This document shows positions 32,990 to 46,400 of a stretch of DNA of 64,000 nt, piece after piece. Source of the DNA: Apostichopus japonicus. Lineage: Eukaryota; Echinodermata; Holothuroidea; Aspidochirotida; Stichopodidae. The notes under the pieces were generated by a model. It searched no databases and had not been told where the DNA came from. It saw only the letters and a list, made by a program, of their open reading frames with translations. Position 1 is the stretch's first letter. Each line of letters begins with the position of its first letter. Where the stretch lies: positions 18,941,713 through 19,005,712 of the forward strand of contig NC_092574.1 in assembly GCF_037975245.1 (NCBI RefSeq), written 5' to 3'. The position numbers were made by a program, and so were the translations under genes.

Positions 32990-34268
32990 CAATGATGATA
33001 TTCTCACCGAACTCTCTTAATTAATAGTCATAAATTTGATTACAACCAGCGAAGATTATCATTGTCTCATCCATAGCAAATCATAACAAACAGGGACTAT
33101 ACGCATTGCGACATTTGGGAATACCCAATTTTGAAATCGCACTATGCAAAGTTCAATCATTTAATTTGTGAATAACTGCAGACATAATTTTTTTCTATAA
33201 ACAGTGCGATCGAAGGATTGTCACACTTCATCGGGGGCGTTGCCCATGCTTCGGGACGGTGATGTAAAAAAAGGTTTGCAAATACACATTTAAACCCGTA
33301 AAATTCGTCATTTTCATAATATCTTTTGCATAGTGATCTAACTGATCAAATATGCGATGACAATTACACAATGGTATAACGAAATGGTCTGAATCGAAAC
33401 CTATCCGCTAATAGTGAATGCAAAGTCTTTTCCTTTCATGAAATCCATGTTTGTGTATGAAGGGGACGTGAATCAAGACCTCTTCCTCTCGCTATTTCTA
33501 TATAATTATTGAGTTTTCCCCCAAATATTTCGCAGTTTTTACGAAATGGGCAGGACGACTCTTATGTTCAACACAATATTGAGCATGCACATAGACCATT
33601 TTGAAGGTTATGACAAAGTTTAGCAGAAATAGACTTGAAAAGAATTTACATTTAAAAGATCTGCATTACAGTGTGAAAATTATATGATACGTACACAGTA
33701 GATGTTTGTTCATGTTTCTTGTACACGTCTTTGTACATGTCCATGCTCCTCAGAAGTTGAGAAGTTTGTTGAAATACTAAGAAAGATTGCAATTAAAATG
33801 TGTATTCCATCTTGAAGGGAAAAAGACATTCAAATAATGAATTTTGTGGAACAGAATGTTCAGATGATCCATTTTGTCGGAAAGTTTTGAGGTAACTTAA
33901 AAAATGTCCCACTGCCTAATGGAAGTTTGTGCATCCCGTCCCCTTCTCGCTCGAATGAGGCCTCTTCAATCGCATCTGGTTTAGTCAAACCGCATACATC
34001 ATTTTTGTTGAAATAATTATATATGGTAAAATCAATTAATAAAACACAATGTACTGTTATATATTAGTCCAAGGCAGGTTTATTTTGACGGACAAGAAAG
34101 CAATTCGTGATATCGACATAGCATAATAGGTTGGGAGGTAAGGCCATACGTCAAGTTTTAATAGGTCAGAGTTAGAGATACAAATGGTCGGAGAATTAGT
34201 ATACAACCCGTCAATTTAATGATTGGTACTACCAAAATATGGACAGTGTATGCATTTTACTATTCAAG

Positions 34269-34325
<57 letters not shown>

Positions 34326-34908
34326 CATATTATTATGCTAATTTGTAAACGTAGAGCACAATCAGTGCAGTTCTAAGCTACGGTCGAGTAACCTCACCGA
34401 ATGTCATATAAATTAGTTTTCAAGGAGCGGCTCGGTCTCTTCTCCCAGTGGCACCAACCTGTACGTCACGCCACGTAAAACAACTATGTCTGCCTAACAT
34501 TTACAAAACCCACCTTTTCCGTTCCGGCCTTTCTTCACCATGCCATCCACGCTGTGTGTGACTTTCTCTTAACTCTCTTTTGGATACCATTCTTCTGGAC
34601 TTGTCATTTACCTTACCTGGTCCTGTTCTCTTCCGGAACTGTTATTTACGTAAAGCGCCTTCCGGAAGCTTCCAGCCACACCCGCACTACGGTTACTTAA
34701 TCAACACCGACTACCCTGGGATTTGACACCCCGACGGAGAGCCCAGCGGTAGCCGAGTTACCTTGCGTGCGCGCTAAGTTAACTTTAAGTATTAAGGTAT
34801 GTAATGTATTTATGCTAAGTTATGTATTTTTGTTACCAAGAGACACGTATTAGATTCATTTTAGAAACAAAACCTCTCTATCCTACTTTATTATGTTCGT
34901 TTCCCAAA
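32990..34908. repeat. Duplicated block shared with 10880-12828
   Basis: The region upstream of C1, nearly identical to the region upstream of B1 in unit 1. It contains the TA repeat at 34272-34321. Confidence 0.8.
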
Positions 34909-34919
34909 CGGAAGCAGGA

Positions 34920-35094
34920 CACTTCGCCCAACAACCATTTCGCCCAACTGCCATTTCGCCCAACCTTACCATTTCGCCCAACCAGCCTGGTCATTTCGCC
35001 CAACCAGCCTGGTCATTTCGCCCAACCAGCCTGGTCATTTCGCCCAACCAGCCTGGTCATTTCGCCCAACCAGTCTGGTCATTTCGCCCAACCT
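34920..35094. repeat. Minisatellite TTTCGCCCAACCAGCCTGGTCA
   Basis: About eight units; the central five are near-perfect 22-mers (CATTTCGCCCAACCAGCCTGGT). It begins the segment (34909-35452) that is inverted relative to unit 1. Long open frames across it are low-complexity artefacts. Confidence 0.9.
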
Positions 35095-37045
35095 TGATTA
35101 AATATGATATTTCAAAAGGAAACGTTCGGGAATTGTTAACGTTACAGGATACGAACCGAATATTAAGGAATCTTGAGGATGGATCAGTGTTTTAGGGGTT
35201 AGGTTTGATAGGTTTGATATAGTAAACGTTCGGGAATTGTTAACGTTACGGGATACGAACCGAGCATTAAGGAAACTTGAAGTCTTGGTTAAATTGATTA
35301 CATATGTGATTACATATGTGGTTACATTGATAAAGTGGTTACATTGATTAAATATAGTAATTCAATATTACGGACGGGTTTTATATATTTTTTTTTAAAT
35401 TTAATAATTGTTAGTCAGTGGGATGGATCAGTGTTTTAGGGGTTAGGTTTCCTAACAAAGCACTTCCCTCGGCGCCACAGGCCTCACAAAATATTTAACA
35501 GAAACACCGTGATAGTCAGTTACAGCTGTACGAAAAATTTAAAGTCTATAATAAAATCCCATAATTCAAAGATCACCAAGCAGACTAGCAATTCGACCCA
35601 CTCCAATATGGGACCGACAGTAGCGAATCCTTTCATTTAAAAAGATGGCTTGTGACCCTGCAGTCGTTGAAACTGATTCCCAAGTAAAAGGTGTCTGAGG
35701 TTCCTCACTACAACATTACGACACTATGTCAAAAACTCACTATTTACCCGATTTTGTTTAAGTCTTAGACCGCCATTTTCATATATAATATATTCACCAA
35801 CATGTCTTGTTTTCGAAATTATCCATCCTTTGATGAAGGCAAATCGCTCTCTTTATAGGAGAAAATAAGTCAACAAATTTAGCAAACGTACATGAAGTTA
35901 CGTCAATTCAGAGATAACACTTATATCGCAAGAGTGCGATATCCAATTAAGAAGAATCAACTTCAAACCTGTAACATAAATGGAAAGATATTTTGTGAAA
36001 AGTTTCTTGTGGTTTGACTGTTTGGAATAACACTGGTAAAAAACACTACCTCCACTTCTTTATACTCTTTGATTAGCTATTGTCACTCCTTTGGTCCAGT
36101 GAGGTCAAAATTGCTACAGCAGTGACGAAGAAAGTGATCAAAAAGTGTGGGATGTGATTTGGGAGGCGTTGATTGCCCTGACGAATTATAAGTTATTATA
36201 TATAAGCTATATATATATTATTATTATAAGTTATACAGTTATCCAAATCAGAAGTTGCTTTCATCATATAACTACTAGCTTATCTTCGAATTTTACCTTT
36301 CGAAAGTTCAAAATATCAACTTTTTCCTAACAAAATTCTGAAAGTTTTAAATAAAAGGTTCGACTTGTTCTTCATTTTTATCTTCAAATTTGGACTTTCA
36401 ACTTTATCTGACCTTTTTCCTCAGACTTTTGACCTTTCAGACATTTTGGAATCAAAATTTCAACTCTTAACGCAAACGTCTGTACTGTTAGTTTTTATAA
36501 TTTAGTAATTTCTCGAGCTGCTTCGATATGAAAATTCGAAAAATAGAGACAAGTCGAAAATTCGTCATATTATTCCGAAGTTTTGTCAATTTTGTCTCAA
36601 ACTTCTCCTGACATTGAGATTTTACCGACGTTTCAACATTTTGACGGAGTATATATCTTTCTCTTTTTAAAACGTCGACATTTTATTGTGAAAACTAAAT
36701 TTTCCATTTTGGATTTTGTTTAAACCAAATTTTAACATAAACTGTCGATATTTTAACTTTTCAAACTCATTAATTTCTAAACTGGTCTGAGTCACAGTTA
36801 ATGCAGCGATATTGTATCACCTCCAATCAGGTTTCGCCTGCAAACCACGAGTTTAACAAGTGATAAAATGGCCAAAATGTATTTAATATTAACTATTAAG
36901 TTTATCAATTTAATGCCCATAATAATAGTTCTATGGGTTTGTGAAGTTTACCTTAAACATATAGAAAGCTACAAGAAAACGTATGATGGCTAGACCTAAA
37001 TGCCTATGCATGTGGAGCTTCTTGTAACGAGAATAATGCAATCTT

Positions 37046-38656
37046 TTAAAGTTCATTTACTTCGTTGTGGTGCTTATTTTTCTTCTTATTTGCTCGATTT
37101 CTCATGATCGGAAAAGAAACAATCAAGGGAGAAGATTCAGGCTGGCTTTCGATATCCATACCACAGAGTTTACTTATAATGTACTTATATGCTTTAGTAA
37201 TACAACATTCTTCATCGTCATACGTAAAAACCTCCTCAGCACTGTCAGTCTCATCGTCACTGGCACATTCACCAATGGTCTCACTTGCCTGATGGAGACA
37301 CCAATCGAAACTAACAACAATTACATCTTCCGTGCAACCCCGTGAAATTGGTATGTAGATTGAAACATCACGTTCGTCGTGCTCGTCCGCCGAATCAAAC
37401 CAATCACCACCAATGAAGTCTTCCATGTTCGATAGCATAAACCGCGTATCCGATTGATCGTTACAATGGCTGATTTTTTTACCTCTCTCTTTGACCTGAT
37501 CAGAAATCGCACACATGAAGGACGTGAGCATGCGGAAGAATGGTTTGACTTTTGTTTTTACTTTCGTCGGTTCTGCAGTCTGAGAATGGATCTTTATCGA
37601 TGGCATGTGCAAGTCCATTTTCTTGAAGCCGAGAACAAAGAAATCAGGATTTTTCTTTCCTTCGTCAAAAAGATATTGAAATCTTGATAAAGGAAAGAAT
37701 ATCTCTTTAACGGTAAACGACTGGTCTACTTGGTCCCCGTTGTATTCTGCTTTCTTCAAATGACGAAGTGTATTATTAGCAAACAGTTTAATTTGTTCGA
37801 GGTATTGAACGACCTTCGGGCTGAGTAGGTTGTTAAATGGATTGGTGGGATCAATTAAATATGGAAGTTTGTTCAGAATATCAAGAGGGATCCTTTTCTT
37901 TCTGTAGTATCGTTCCCAAAAAATTTCTTGTTCATTGATTTTTCTAACTATGAAAAGAAATGTGCGAAATCCCTGTATGATATTTTGTCTTGGTTCTAGT
38001 TTAGTCTCTTCGGCGGCTTTAACTGCAAGTAACTCCATAATTGTAGAACGACCCGGACAGAATCCCTTTAGCGGAACAGTCATTACCCAATATTTGGCTA
38101 GCCGACAAAGTGAATGTGTGAAGGAATCCTGCTCTTTAAGAAAACCTACAGCCGCTTCTGATAAACTAGAACTGAATTCTTTATGTCGCAGCTTACTGTT
38201 AGAGTTTAAACACTCCAAGGCATTATTAACCTGAATCTTTGTTCCTTCTCTATCATTATAATCACAATAATAATTATAACAATTTGGAACAAAATTCGTC
38301 GCTGGAAGCAAGTCGATAGAGAACTCACCGTATTCAAACATTACAGCGTGCTCGGTCACTTTGCAATTCTTATTGTAATTTGACTTTACAAAACACTTTA
38401 GTGTTTCGATGATGTTATCGAAAGGAGGGATGACGTCATCGAAATATACAACAATATCAATGTCCATATCAATCCATACGGACGTTTTCTTGCCAATACT
38501 ACCCAAGACTTCAAGTCGATTAAATGTCGACCTGCCGTTAAAGTAATCTTCCAGTCCCTTTCGTATTTGACTTGTGCACATGTCTACTCTTTTTTTAGTA
38601 GATTCACTCGGTGCAAGCTCTTGGGCAAAATTCCTTAATCTCGTCTGTAGATCCAT
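37046..38656 (-). CDS. OAS-like nucleotidyltransferase, type A (A3)
   Basis: This 536-aa protein is nearly identical to A1, with the same GS 52-53, D65-x-D67 and D115, C-terminal module and charged tail. It differs in small clusters: FNRLEV where A1 has FNRIKV just before the GS motif, and a changed stretch before PDFF. The FNRLEV patch matches A2, which suggests gene conversion between units. The acceptor (TTTATGTAG) lies 10 bases before the ATG. Confidence 0.9.
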   Translation of the reverse strand: MDLQTRLRNFAQELAPSESTKKRVDMCTSQIRKGLEDYFNGRSTFNRLEVLGSIGKKTSVWIDMDIDIVVYFDDVIPPFDNIIETLKCFVKSNYNKNCKVTEHAVMFEYGEFSIDLLPATNFVPNCYNYYCDYNDREGTKIQVNNALECLNSNSKLRHKEFSSSLSEAAVGFLKEQDSFTHSLCRLAKYWVMTVPLKGFCPGRSTIMELLAVKAAEETKLEPRQNIIQGFRTFLFIVRKINEQEIFWERYYRKKRIPLDILNKLPYLIDPTNPFNNLLSPKVVQYLEQIKLFANNTLRHLKKAEYNGDQVDQSFTVKEIFFPLSRFQYLFDEGKKNPDFFVLGFKKMDLHMPSIKIHSQTAEPTKVKTKVKPFFRMLTSFMCAISDQVKERGKKISHCNDQSDTRFMLSNMEDFIGGDWFDSADEHDERDVSIYIPISRGCTEDVIVVSFDWCLHQASETIGECASDDETDSAEEVFTYDDEECCITKAYKYIISKLCGMDIESQPESSPLIVSFPIMRNRANKKKNKHHNEVNEL

Positions 38657-38666
38657 TGACAAATAT

Positions 38667-39398
38667 CTACATAAACAAATGCAAAAGTAAATTTTAAAAT
38701 AGACGTTTTGTATTCGTACTTGGTGTTTCACGCATCGACATTAAGTTTGCTCTTTGACGATATGATTATGCATTATATAGATTCAGGCCCGTAGCAATGT
38801 TGGACACGGGGATGTAACCCGGATCCCATGCAGACTTATGTTCGCCCCTACCCATATAACTTGTTATTGCCCGTTGATATCATAATTCCTGGTTACTGAT
38901 TTCCAGAAACTGTCAAATGTATGATGCAAACTATAATAGTTACTAACGTTCCATAACGTTTTTTTTTAGGTTCATGCCCCTACCTCACCCCAAGCCGGGA
39001 TATTAAGAACCTGCGCCACACCTCCCCCCCCCCCGGTCACATTTCAAATCATGTGCACGCCACTGTAGAATATAGCTTACTTAACTACATGTACGGCATA
39101 TGCTCCTTATAGCCGGGATATTAAGAACCTGCGCCACCCTCAATATTACGTCAAGATGACAATTATGAAAGAGTATAGCCAAACTTATTCACGCATGTAT
39201 GCAGTGTAACAAATTTCACGAGTATTTTCATTTTACGTTATCTTTTCAGAAAGGTATATATGAAAGTTTCGTTCAGTAATATTTATTTGTTTGTTTTTAA
39301 GCAGATGAACTCACCAGTGATGGTCCAGATCATGAAATCTTGAAGATGATAACGTTGGTTGTAGTCTTGGGCCAATATACACAACGCTGGCTTTTATT
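38667..39398 (-). promoter_or_regulatory. A3 5' intron, noncoding exon 1 and TATA-like box
   Basis: The intron is 38667-39314, exon 1 ends at 39315 (ACTG|GTGAGT), and a TATA-like AATAAAAG is at 39391-39398. The upstream ATG is at 39331-39333. The arrangement is the same as in A1. Confidence 0.6.
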
Positions 39399-39406
39399 CC
39401 TGCCAC

Positions 39407-39453
39407 AGTTGTCTAACAATATAATAGTACTACCATTATATTGTTAGACAACT
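39407..39453. repeat. 47-bp palindrome upstream of A3 TATA
   Basis: The counterpart of 2874-2920 with a single mismatch between the arms (ATAATAGTA against TACCATTAT). Confidence 0.95.
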
Positions 39454-42400
39454 TTGTTCAACTTTGTTTGACTGATTCGACTAATGCGGTTAAGTCTACA
39501 TCAACTCACATCTGCATGGGAGACGTAAACAAAGAAAAATCAATGTATATTAGTGACTAAATATGATATATGGTGGCGATAAACTTGTGTTTCATATTTT
39601 ATTATTCGAGCAAGGTACAATGGCTGGGAATTCCATGTGTTAAATTAAGAAATGACCTTTGACTGATTTCGTCAGTGTTAGCAAACAGGCTTGGATTTAT
39701 GATTCCCTTATTGTTTGTATAAAACCTACAAAATATTGACAGTGCTCTCCAAGCTGGTCGTATATTAGAGAGTGAATAGTAGTCACAGGAGACTAAAACG
39801 AAATGATAACGCATATAGTTCATATTCACATCATAGCCGAATGTGGGTCTGTATAGGGTTGTTGATATTAGGTAAACTATGATCACACGAGTTCACACGA
39901 GATGGGGAGCTTTCATCAAAAATACAAAAAGCAATATAATTCCTTTTTAGTTTTATTTCCATTCAATAACTCTATAGTTACAGTTGAGCAACACGCAGGA
40001 GTCTAAACTGCTATAGCCATCGCTGGAAGTTATGAACACTTACAATATATTTCTGCTTCCTATTCATATCACATTTTCTGTGAGAATCGATCGGCTTCGA
40101 GATGAATACCTTTGTTGATTTCTGCTTCCTAGCTCCCCTCATACACCCCGTCAGGGATATATAACATTTTCTGTGAGAGTCGATCGGCTTCGAGATGAGT
40201 ACATTTGTTGAGACCCAGTGACATGCGCTCAGGGGGTGGCGGGTGGGGTTATCCCGACACCCGGTCGTCAGTCGGGGGTGATGCTTCAGTTGGAGAAGGT
40301 TTGAGCCAATACTACGGTTGTACCCATCCCCACCCCTCCTTACCCCAACGCACCATTATTTCAACCACACAAAGTATTTGCTGGCAAAACCTTGCGTTAG
40401 GAGCTACTTGTACATACCAAAAGTTTGTTTTAAATATGATGTATCACGATGCACCAATTGACTTCTACCCCGTACAACCCTGTACATAGGTGTCGGCTCC
40501 AGTGAACACGGCAGCACCCAATCTTTATATAATTAAAAAAATTCATTCGCATCTGGTCCTCCCATAAGGAAAGAGTTAGCACAGAGTTAGAGTTATATAT
40601 ATCTGAGAATAACTCAGACCACACCATTCAATTGGGGTTCTTTTTTCTCTTGAGGAGGACCCCCAGCCCTTCCTACAAAGGATATTTGCGAATTTCAATT
40701 TAAAGTCGGCTTGGTATTGATTGCTTCAAGAACTTCTGGTTTCCCCTTTCCTGCCCACCACCCGTCCCTCCCCATTCCCTCCCTTCCAATTTCTATCAGA
40801 AGAAACGATAAATGAATAACAATAAGTATTTATAAATAAATAAAAATTGCAGCACGTATACTGTGTGTTGCCGTACGGCGCAATAGAAATCGAGGATTCC
40901 CCATTACGTGAGTAAACGTCATTGCATTACAGAGGGAATGTCCAACATTGAGATCATTGCAAAATTCCTCTGTTTGAACAGATGCTTGCAAAATCGATTA
41001 TGGATAACAACATTACACACTTCTGTACTAACTACGTGTGTCCTCATGTTTAACACTGGCTTTATACTGCAAATACTGGCATCGAAGCCTCGCAGTATGA
41101 AATGTATTTGCTAGATATTCGTATCATACTGTTAACTGTAAATCACACTCACGGTCAGCCTGTACAGTCAACCTGTATAACAAAGACAGAGATTAGCACA
41201 CGAGTCGATCAGCTTGGGTCGCATTTGTGTACCGCCCAATCAATAACCAACCAAATATTCAATAATCAGGCAGAACATTTTAAAGACGCTTGAGCGACCA
41301 CGGATGTGGGAGAAGCCCGCAAGAGTTATGGCTTACAAATTTCAACTTACAACTTTCCCCACGCTTTATGAAGGGTAAAGGACACAATATCAAATGTCCC
41401 CAGGTTTGTGACCGACTCGTGTAGGCGCTTGGCCTATCAGGCTCATAATGACTCGTGTATTTCATAAAGGGAGCTCAAATGTTGTGCTACATGAGACTTG
41501 TAGTTTTTAATGTTTCATTCTCATCTGATCAACCCCTCGACGAGAAACAGAACTTTTCACCTGGGTTGTAATAAGCCATGATTATAGATTACGCTTATAG
41601 CGTAAATTAAATAAGGACCGCTCCCATACACCGCTGAGGCTATCTGCTAAGCCACCAGATAAAGCACGCAGCATTCGCTAACCTCCTTTCCAGTATATTG
41701 CATTTGATACTTTTATAGTATATTGCATTTCACGTATATAAGTAATATAACACTATGAGTAACTTATACTGTGTATTCAATATATAATATGGTTAGCAAT
41801 GGCATACATGATAGTTTTCAAGTGTTTTTGTGATAATTATATATTTCATAGGAGTTTTGAAACATACATATATGGTGCTAAGCCTGTGTGCTAAGCTGCT
41901 ATTCATGTTGTTGTTATAACCATGTTACCCATTATACCTCAAGTTCTAGTTGGATTGGGTTGGGTTTCTATATGAGTATACGTATGTACTAAATGTATAA
42001 TTATAGTTCCAGGTCAGATTAAGTGATATAAACACTAGCTTCAGGACCACTCTACCAAGCTAACCCCTCCCCTAGCACCCAGCCCCCCCCCCCCAATTGC
42101 TGACATATATGAGACATTATCGCCCGTTATTAATGCATTGTACTTATAGAAATTATGACATAATTTCGTGCCATTTGGCATCGATATTTATTGAGGCAGA
42201 GGAGTTACGTTACTGAGTGAAATTGTCGATTCTCAGTACAAGCGATTATAACTGATGTCTTCTGCACTGTCGTCTATTTAAATGAACTATTGGTATCTTC
42301 CTAAATTCTAAACTATTCTTATCGAACAACATTCTCCATAAGGTGATTATAATAATTATAATTCAGCGTGCACTGCATGCCTTATAAATTGGCATAAAGG

Positions 42401-42623
42401 TAATAAAAGGCTTTGTTTTGAAAGTTAGATGTGATTCCCCTGTTAGGAATATGTTGTTGCGTCCATTGTTACTTGAACAACTCATATAAAACGCCCTATT
42501 TATAAGAAACCTTATTTTTAGCATAATTGTGATATCATGAATGTGTCTTTACTATTGCGCTATTTGAGAACATTGAAATGAACATTTCACTTGACGTGTT
42601 GATCACCTTTCTTTTATGTAATA

Positions 42624-42988
42624 GCTGTTTCCAGTGAATCTTTATTACACAAGGTCAATGCCAACACGACAAAGTTTTGCAGTGGCGACGTATTCTTGTG
42701 GCTGGCAAGACTCCGACCCTATATAAAGCCCAGTCCCGAAGCTGCTGTTGTATTGTAGTACTGACATTACTCCCCACTGGTGGATCCCGCTCCTCTATTG
42801 CTATGGCTGTTTAGTTTCCAAAGAATCTTTATAACACAAGGTTAATGCCAACACGACAAAGTTTTGCAGTGGCGACGTATTCTTGTGGCTGGCAAGACTC
42901 CGACCCTATATAAAGCCCAGTCCCGAAGCTGCTGTTGTATTGTAGTACTGACATTACTCCCCACTGGTGGATCCCGCTCCTCTATTGC
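42624..42988 (+). repeat. Two tandem TATA modules, unit 3 copy
   Basis: Same 182-bp duplication as at 6089-6453, with TATATAAAG at 42720-42728 and 42907-42915. Confidence 0.75.
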
Positions 42989-43006
42989 CGCCCGCTACAT
43001 TGTTGC

Positions 43007-43237
43007 ATGAAAACACAGAGGGAAGAAGCGAAACTCAAAGAACGTCGGCAAGACCACTCTCTAAAATTGACTAACCGACTTGAATTGACTTTATTCGTGA
43101 TTGGATTTATTCTTACGTCATTAAACGGTAATGTTCTTCACTTGTTTTTGTCTTTTAGACAGCACTGTGTTCGTGTGCCTAAAACGACGAAGATTTCTGA
43201 ACCAAAGGTTAAGATTAGACACAACCTGATTCTTTAA
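43007..43237 (+). CDS. Small ORF downstream of the TATA modules, unit 3 copy
   Basis: A 76-codon frame, nearly identical to 6472-6702. The function is unknown and its coding status is doubtful. Confidence 0.25.
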   Translation: MKTQREEAKLKERRQDHSLKLTNRLELTLFVIGFILTSLNGNVLHLFLSFRQHCVRVPKTTKISEPKVKIRHNLIL

Positions 43238-45075
43238 GCTAAATCATTATATTCGGTCAATTATTTCCATCGTTATTAATCAGACGAAATAAGAAACATG
43301 AGGAGATTCAATCAGATATCATGGATGAATATTAATCCTTTTTTAATCAGATGATATAAGAAACACGATTGGATTGAATAAGATATCATATGTGGATATT
43401 GATCACATGAACTTTATAACTGGATTCAATAAACATAATATCCAGTATAGGATTATGAATATTTGTGGTCGGTTTCTTATCTGCTGGTCTTGGAAACAAA
43501 TTGTTGAAACAATAGGTGTCATATGCGAACAAAGATTACAAATTATGACATGCCATGTATACTTAATGTTCGCTGCTTAGGTGTCGTTCTTTGTTTGGTT
43601 ACTGTAATTCAATGTAAATTGACTCAATGACATTCTTGTCTCACGCATAAAGTTTCCTACCAAAGACAAGATATTTTTATAAGTCATTTGGAAATAGTTG
43701 CTAAAACAATTGTTAGTGCAAAAGTGCAAAGTTAAATGATAGCAATGAGTTAAATGATAGCAAGCAAACCCATCGCTGTCTATCTACCAATTATATCTCT
43801 ATTCATCAAACAAAATGTTTTACTTAGCGTGTTTTGTTTAACATCTGGCTACAGGGTTGTAAAAAGGAAATCATGATATAAAATGATGCTTTAGACATTT
43901 TGACTCAACTTATGCACAACTTATGAATAGGGAAGCAATATCTTATGATTTTGCAGAGCGCTTCTTCAAATGTTCAAGATTACTCATAAGGATTTCCCAT
44001 TCATGATGTGAACATCCTAGTATTGCTACCTCATTAACATAGATTTATACCCCTGTTGGTTGGTGACCCTAACTTTCACCTTCATCATCCTGGGGACCTT
44101 CCAACCCCCCCCCCATGGGTGGATGTTTTAGTCTGGAGAAGGGGTAACCCCCTCCTATTTAAAAATTAATATATATTAAAGAGTGCTTATTTACAAAAAA
44201 ACGGTGTTATATTTTGCAACTTTTGAGTTAATTATGTTGAATTTTTTTGTCCATATCACCTCATTAAATTGGACCAAATATATCTCTAACAGCCCACGAG
44301 GGAGAGGGTGGGAGAAAACAATAGCCGTACCGCACCACTTAGACAATGAAGTACGACGCCCTCCTCCGCTTACGCCGTCCCACCCCGCCCCTCTCCTTTC
44401 TCTCTTTCTACAAACGGAAACCAGAAGATCACATTATGACAACGCACTGTCTAGTTGCATCATTAATTTTAAAACTTTAGGCATGAATATTACAATGCAG
44501 TGATTAATTGATCACACAATTAACACATGCCCCCGAAGCTAAAGATAAACAAACTTGAACCTATATATTCGCTGCAAATGCCATCAAAATGAAGCAGGAA
44601 TGGTCGATGTTGCACCTCCTATATATCCATCCCGAGTTACCACTACCAGCGGTTTGTTCGAGTTAGCAGCTCATCACTTCATATTAAGTTGTACATTGCA
44701 CGATGAGTTTACACTTAACGCGTTTTGTAAACAATATAAACATTAAGGTTACGAAAACTAGACTGTTCTCATATACGTTGTGGAGGTACCATTTCACCTG
44801 CCGAAAATCAGTAGTAAACTAAGCATCAATTTTCTTGCAGTTTGCCCAAGCAATTTGCAACGTCATAGGAGTAAACTTACACAATACGTCGACTCTTTAG
44901 TAGGTTAGATTTTAAATATTTGAAGTTAGACATATCAGGAAGCAGAAGCATACTTCTGTATCTATCTCTATCAGACGAAATGCTTGCTCTCCATATTACT
45001 TTGTATTTACTTGAAAGATAAAAAAGCGCAGGTTATATGGCATATGAAAACATATCTTCATGTTCCAAACGACCT

Positions 45076-46398
45076 TTAAACCCAGTTGCAACTGATTTTA
45101 ATGACGTCATTCGCATCTTTGCCAATGGGAATCGTGAAAGTCGTGTGTTTGTCCTCATGTCGTTCACTCGATGATGACCATGTACCAGAGGATATGAACT
45201 GCGCGAGCTCCGACTTGACCTTTTCTGCAATATCTTCTCCTTGCCCGTGGCCCCTGTCTCCATCGATTTTAGCAGCTGCTGCAACGATGTCAGTAAATGA
45301 AAAGAGATAACTCGAAGCAATATTCGAATCTACTCCTCTTGCTCCAGATCGGTTGTCGATCTTCGGCCATGAGAGCCGCTCTCGCTCAGTGCCTACCAAG
45401 AAATTTTGAGGTGTCTTGACTTTCGGCCGAGATTTAAACATAACCTCCCACGTTGGTTGAGGTTCGAATAGCATCTTAAGACTAAACCCTTCGTTCCTCT
45501 CTGACTTGCCTAATCGGGATAAAGTCTCCGTTGCGTATGCACTCATTTGCCTCAGGTTATCACCAAGAGCTCCTTGTAACATGTTGTTATACGGGTTGGT
45601 AGGGTCAAGCAGCAGTGGACGCTGGTGTAAAATGTCCGCTGGGATGTCGGTCCTTCGATAGTATCTCGTCCAAACTATGTTTAAGTTGTGCGACTGTTTT
45701 ATCATCGTCAGGAATCGACGAAACCCTTGCAGAATATCCCTACTTCCACGACGTTCCTCTTCCTCAGCAGCCCACGCACCAAGGTACTCCATGATAGAGG
45801 AGCGACCAAAGGAAAATCCAGGAATCCCAATTGTAGTACTCCAAAGCTTGGCGAGCCTCGACAAGGAATGGGAAAATGCTGAATGATCTCGCTCGAAAGC
45901 TACAGCTCCTTCGGACAGTGACGTGCTGAAATCCATACAGTTTAGTGATCTGTTGTTCCTCAGATGTTCTAGCGTGTTGGCAACCTGCACGCCTATCTCA
46001 TCAGTTTCCCCAGAGTAGCCGTTTGAATACAAGAAATTTCTAGCAGGTAACAAATCCACGTCGAATCTTTTCACGGTCAGAGACAACCCCAGAGGACTCT
46101 GTTTGCAATCTTCATCAATAATCATGGTTATGACGTCATCAAGCTTTTGCTTGAATTCACTAAACGGTGGCATCTCGTTATTGAGATAAATGATGACATC
46201 GATATCCATTTTGAACCAGAGTGATGTCTTTTTTGTCAAGCTACCGAGTGGTCGGATACGATCGATGGAGAACTGAGATCCCAAGTGTCGATGTAAAACA
46301 TCTTGGATGAGCTTCGTGGCTTCTCCTGCCTTCTCCAAGATATCAGAGGACGGAGCCAGCGAATCAGCGTACTGCTTAAGTTGAATGCTCAAAGACAT
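45076..46398 (-). CDS. OAS-like nucleotidyltransferase, type B (B3)
   Basis: This 440-aa protein has GS 52-53, D65, D67 and D115 intact. It is close to B1 overall, including the C-terminal module, but its linker (GTERERLSWPK) resembles B2. It also has a local change from RRGNYMDF to RSLNCMDF. The frame stays open for 38 codons upstream by chance; the acceptor 2 bases before this ATG fixes the start. Confidence 0.9.
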   Translation of the reverse strand: MSLSIQLKQYADSLAPSSDILEKAGEATKLIQDVLHRHLGSQFSIDRIRPLGSLTKKTSLWFKMDIDVIIYLNNEMPPFSEFKQKLDDVITMIIDEDCKQSPLGLSLTVKRFDVDLLPARNFLYSNGYSGETDEIGVQVANTLEHLRNNRSLNCMDFSTSLSEGAVAFERDHSAFSHSLSRLAKLWSTTIGIPGFSFGRSSIMEYLGAWAAEEEERRGSRDILQGFRRFLTMIKQSHNLNIVWTRYYRRTDIPADILHQRPLLLDPTNPYNNMLQGALGDNLRQMSAYATETLSRLGKSERNEGFSLKMLFEPQPTWEVMFKSRPKVKTPQNFLVGTERERLSWPKIDNRSGARGVDSNIASSYLFSFTDIVAAAAKIDGDRGHGQGEDIAEKVKSELAQFISSGTWSSSSERHEDKHTTFTIPIGKDANDVIKISCNWV

Positions 46399-46400
46399 AT

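Noticed and set aside
34920-35094. CRISPR-like array of regular repeats
   Set aside because: The units are contiguous with no unique spacers and the genome is eukaryotic; it is a minisatellite.
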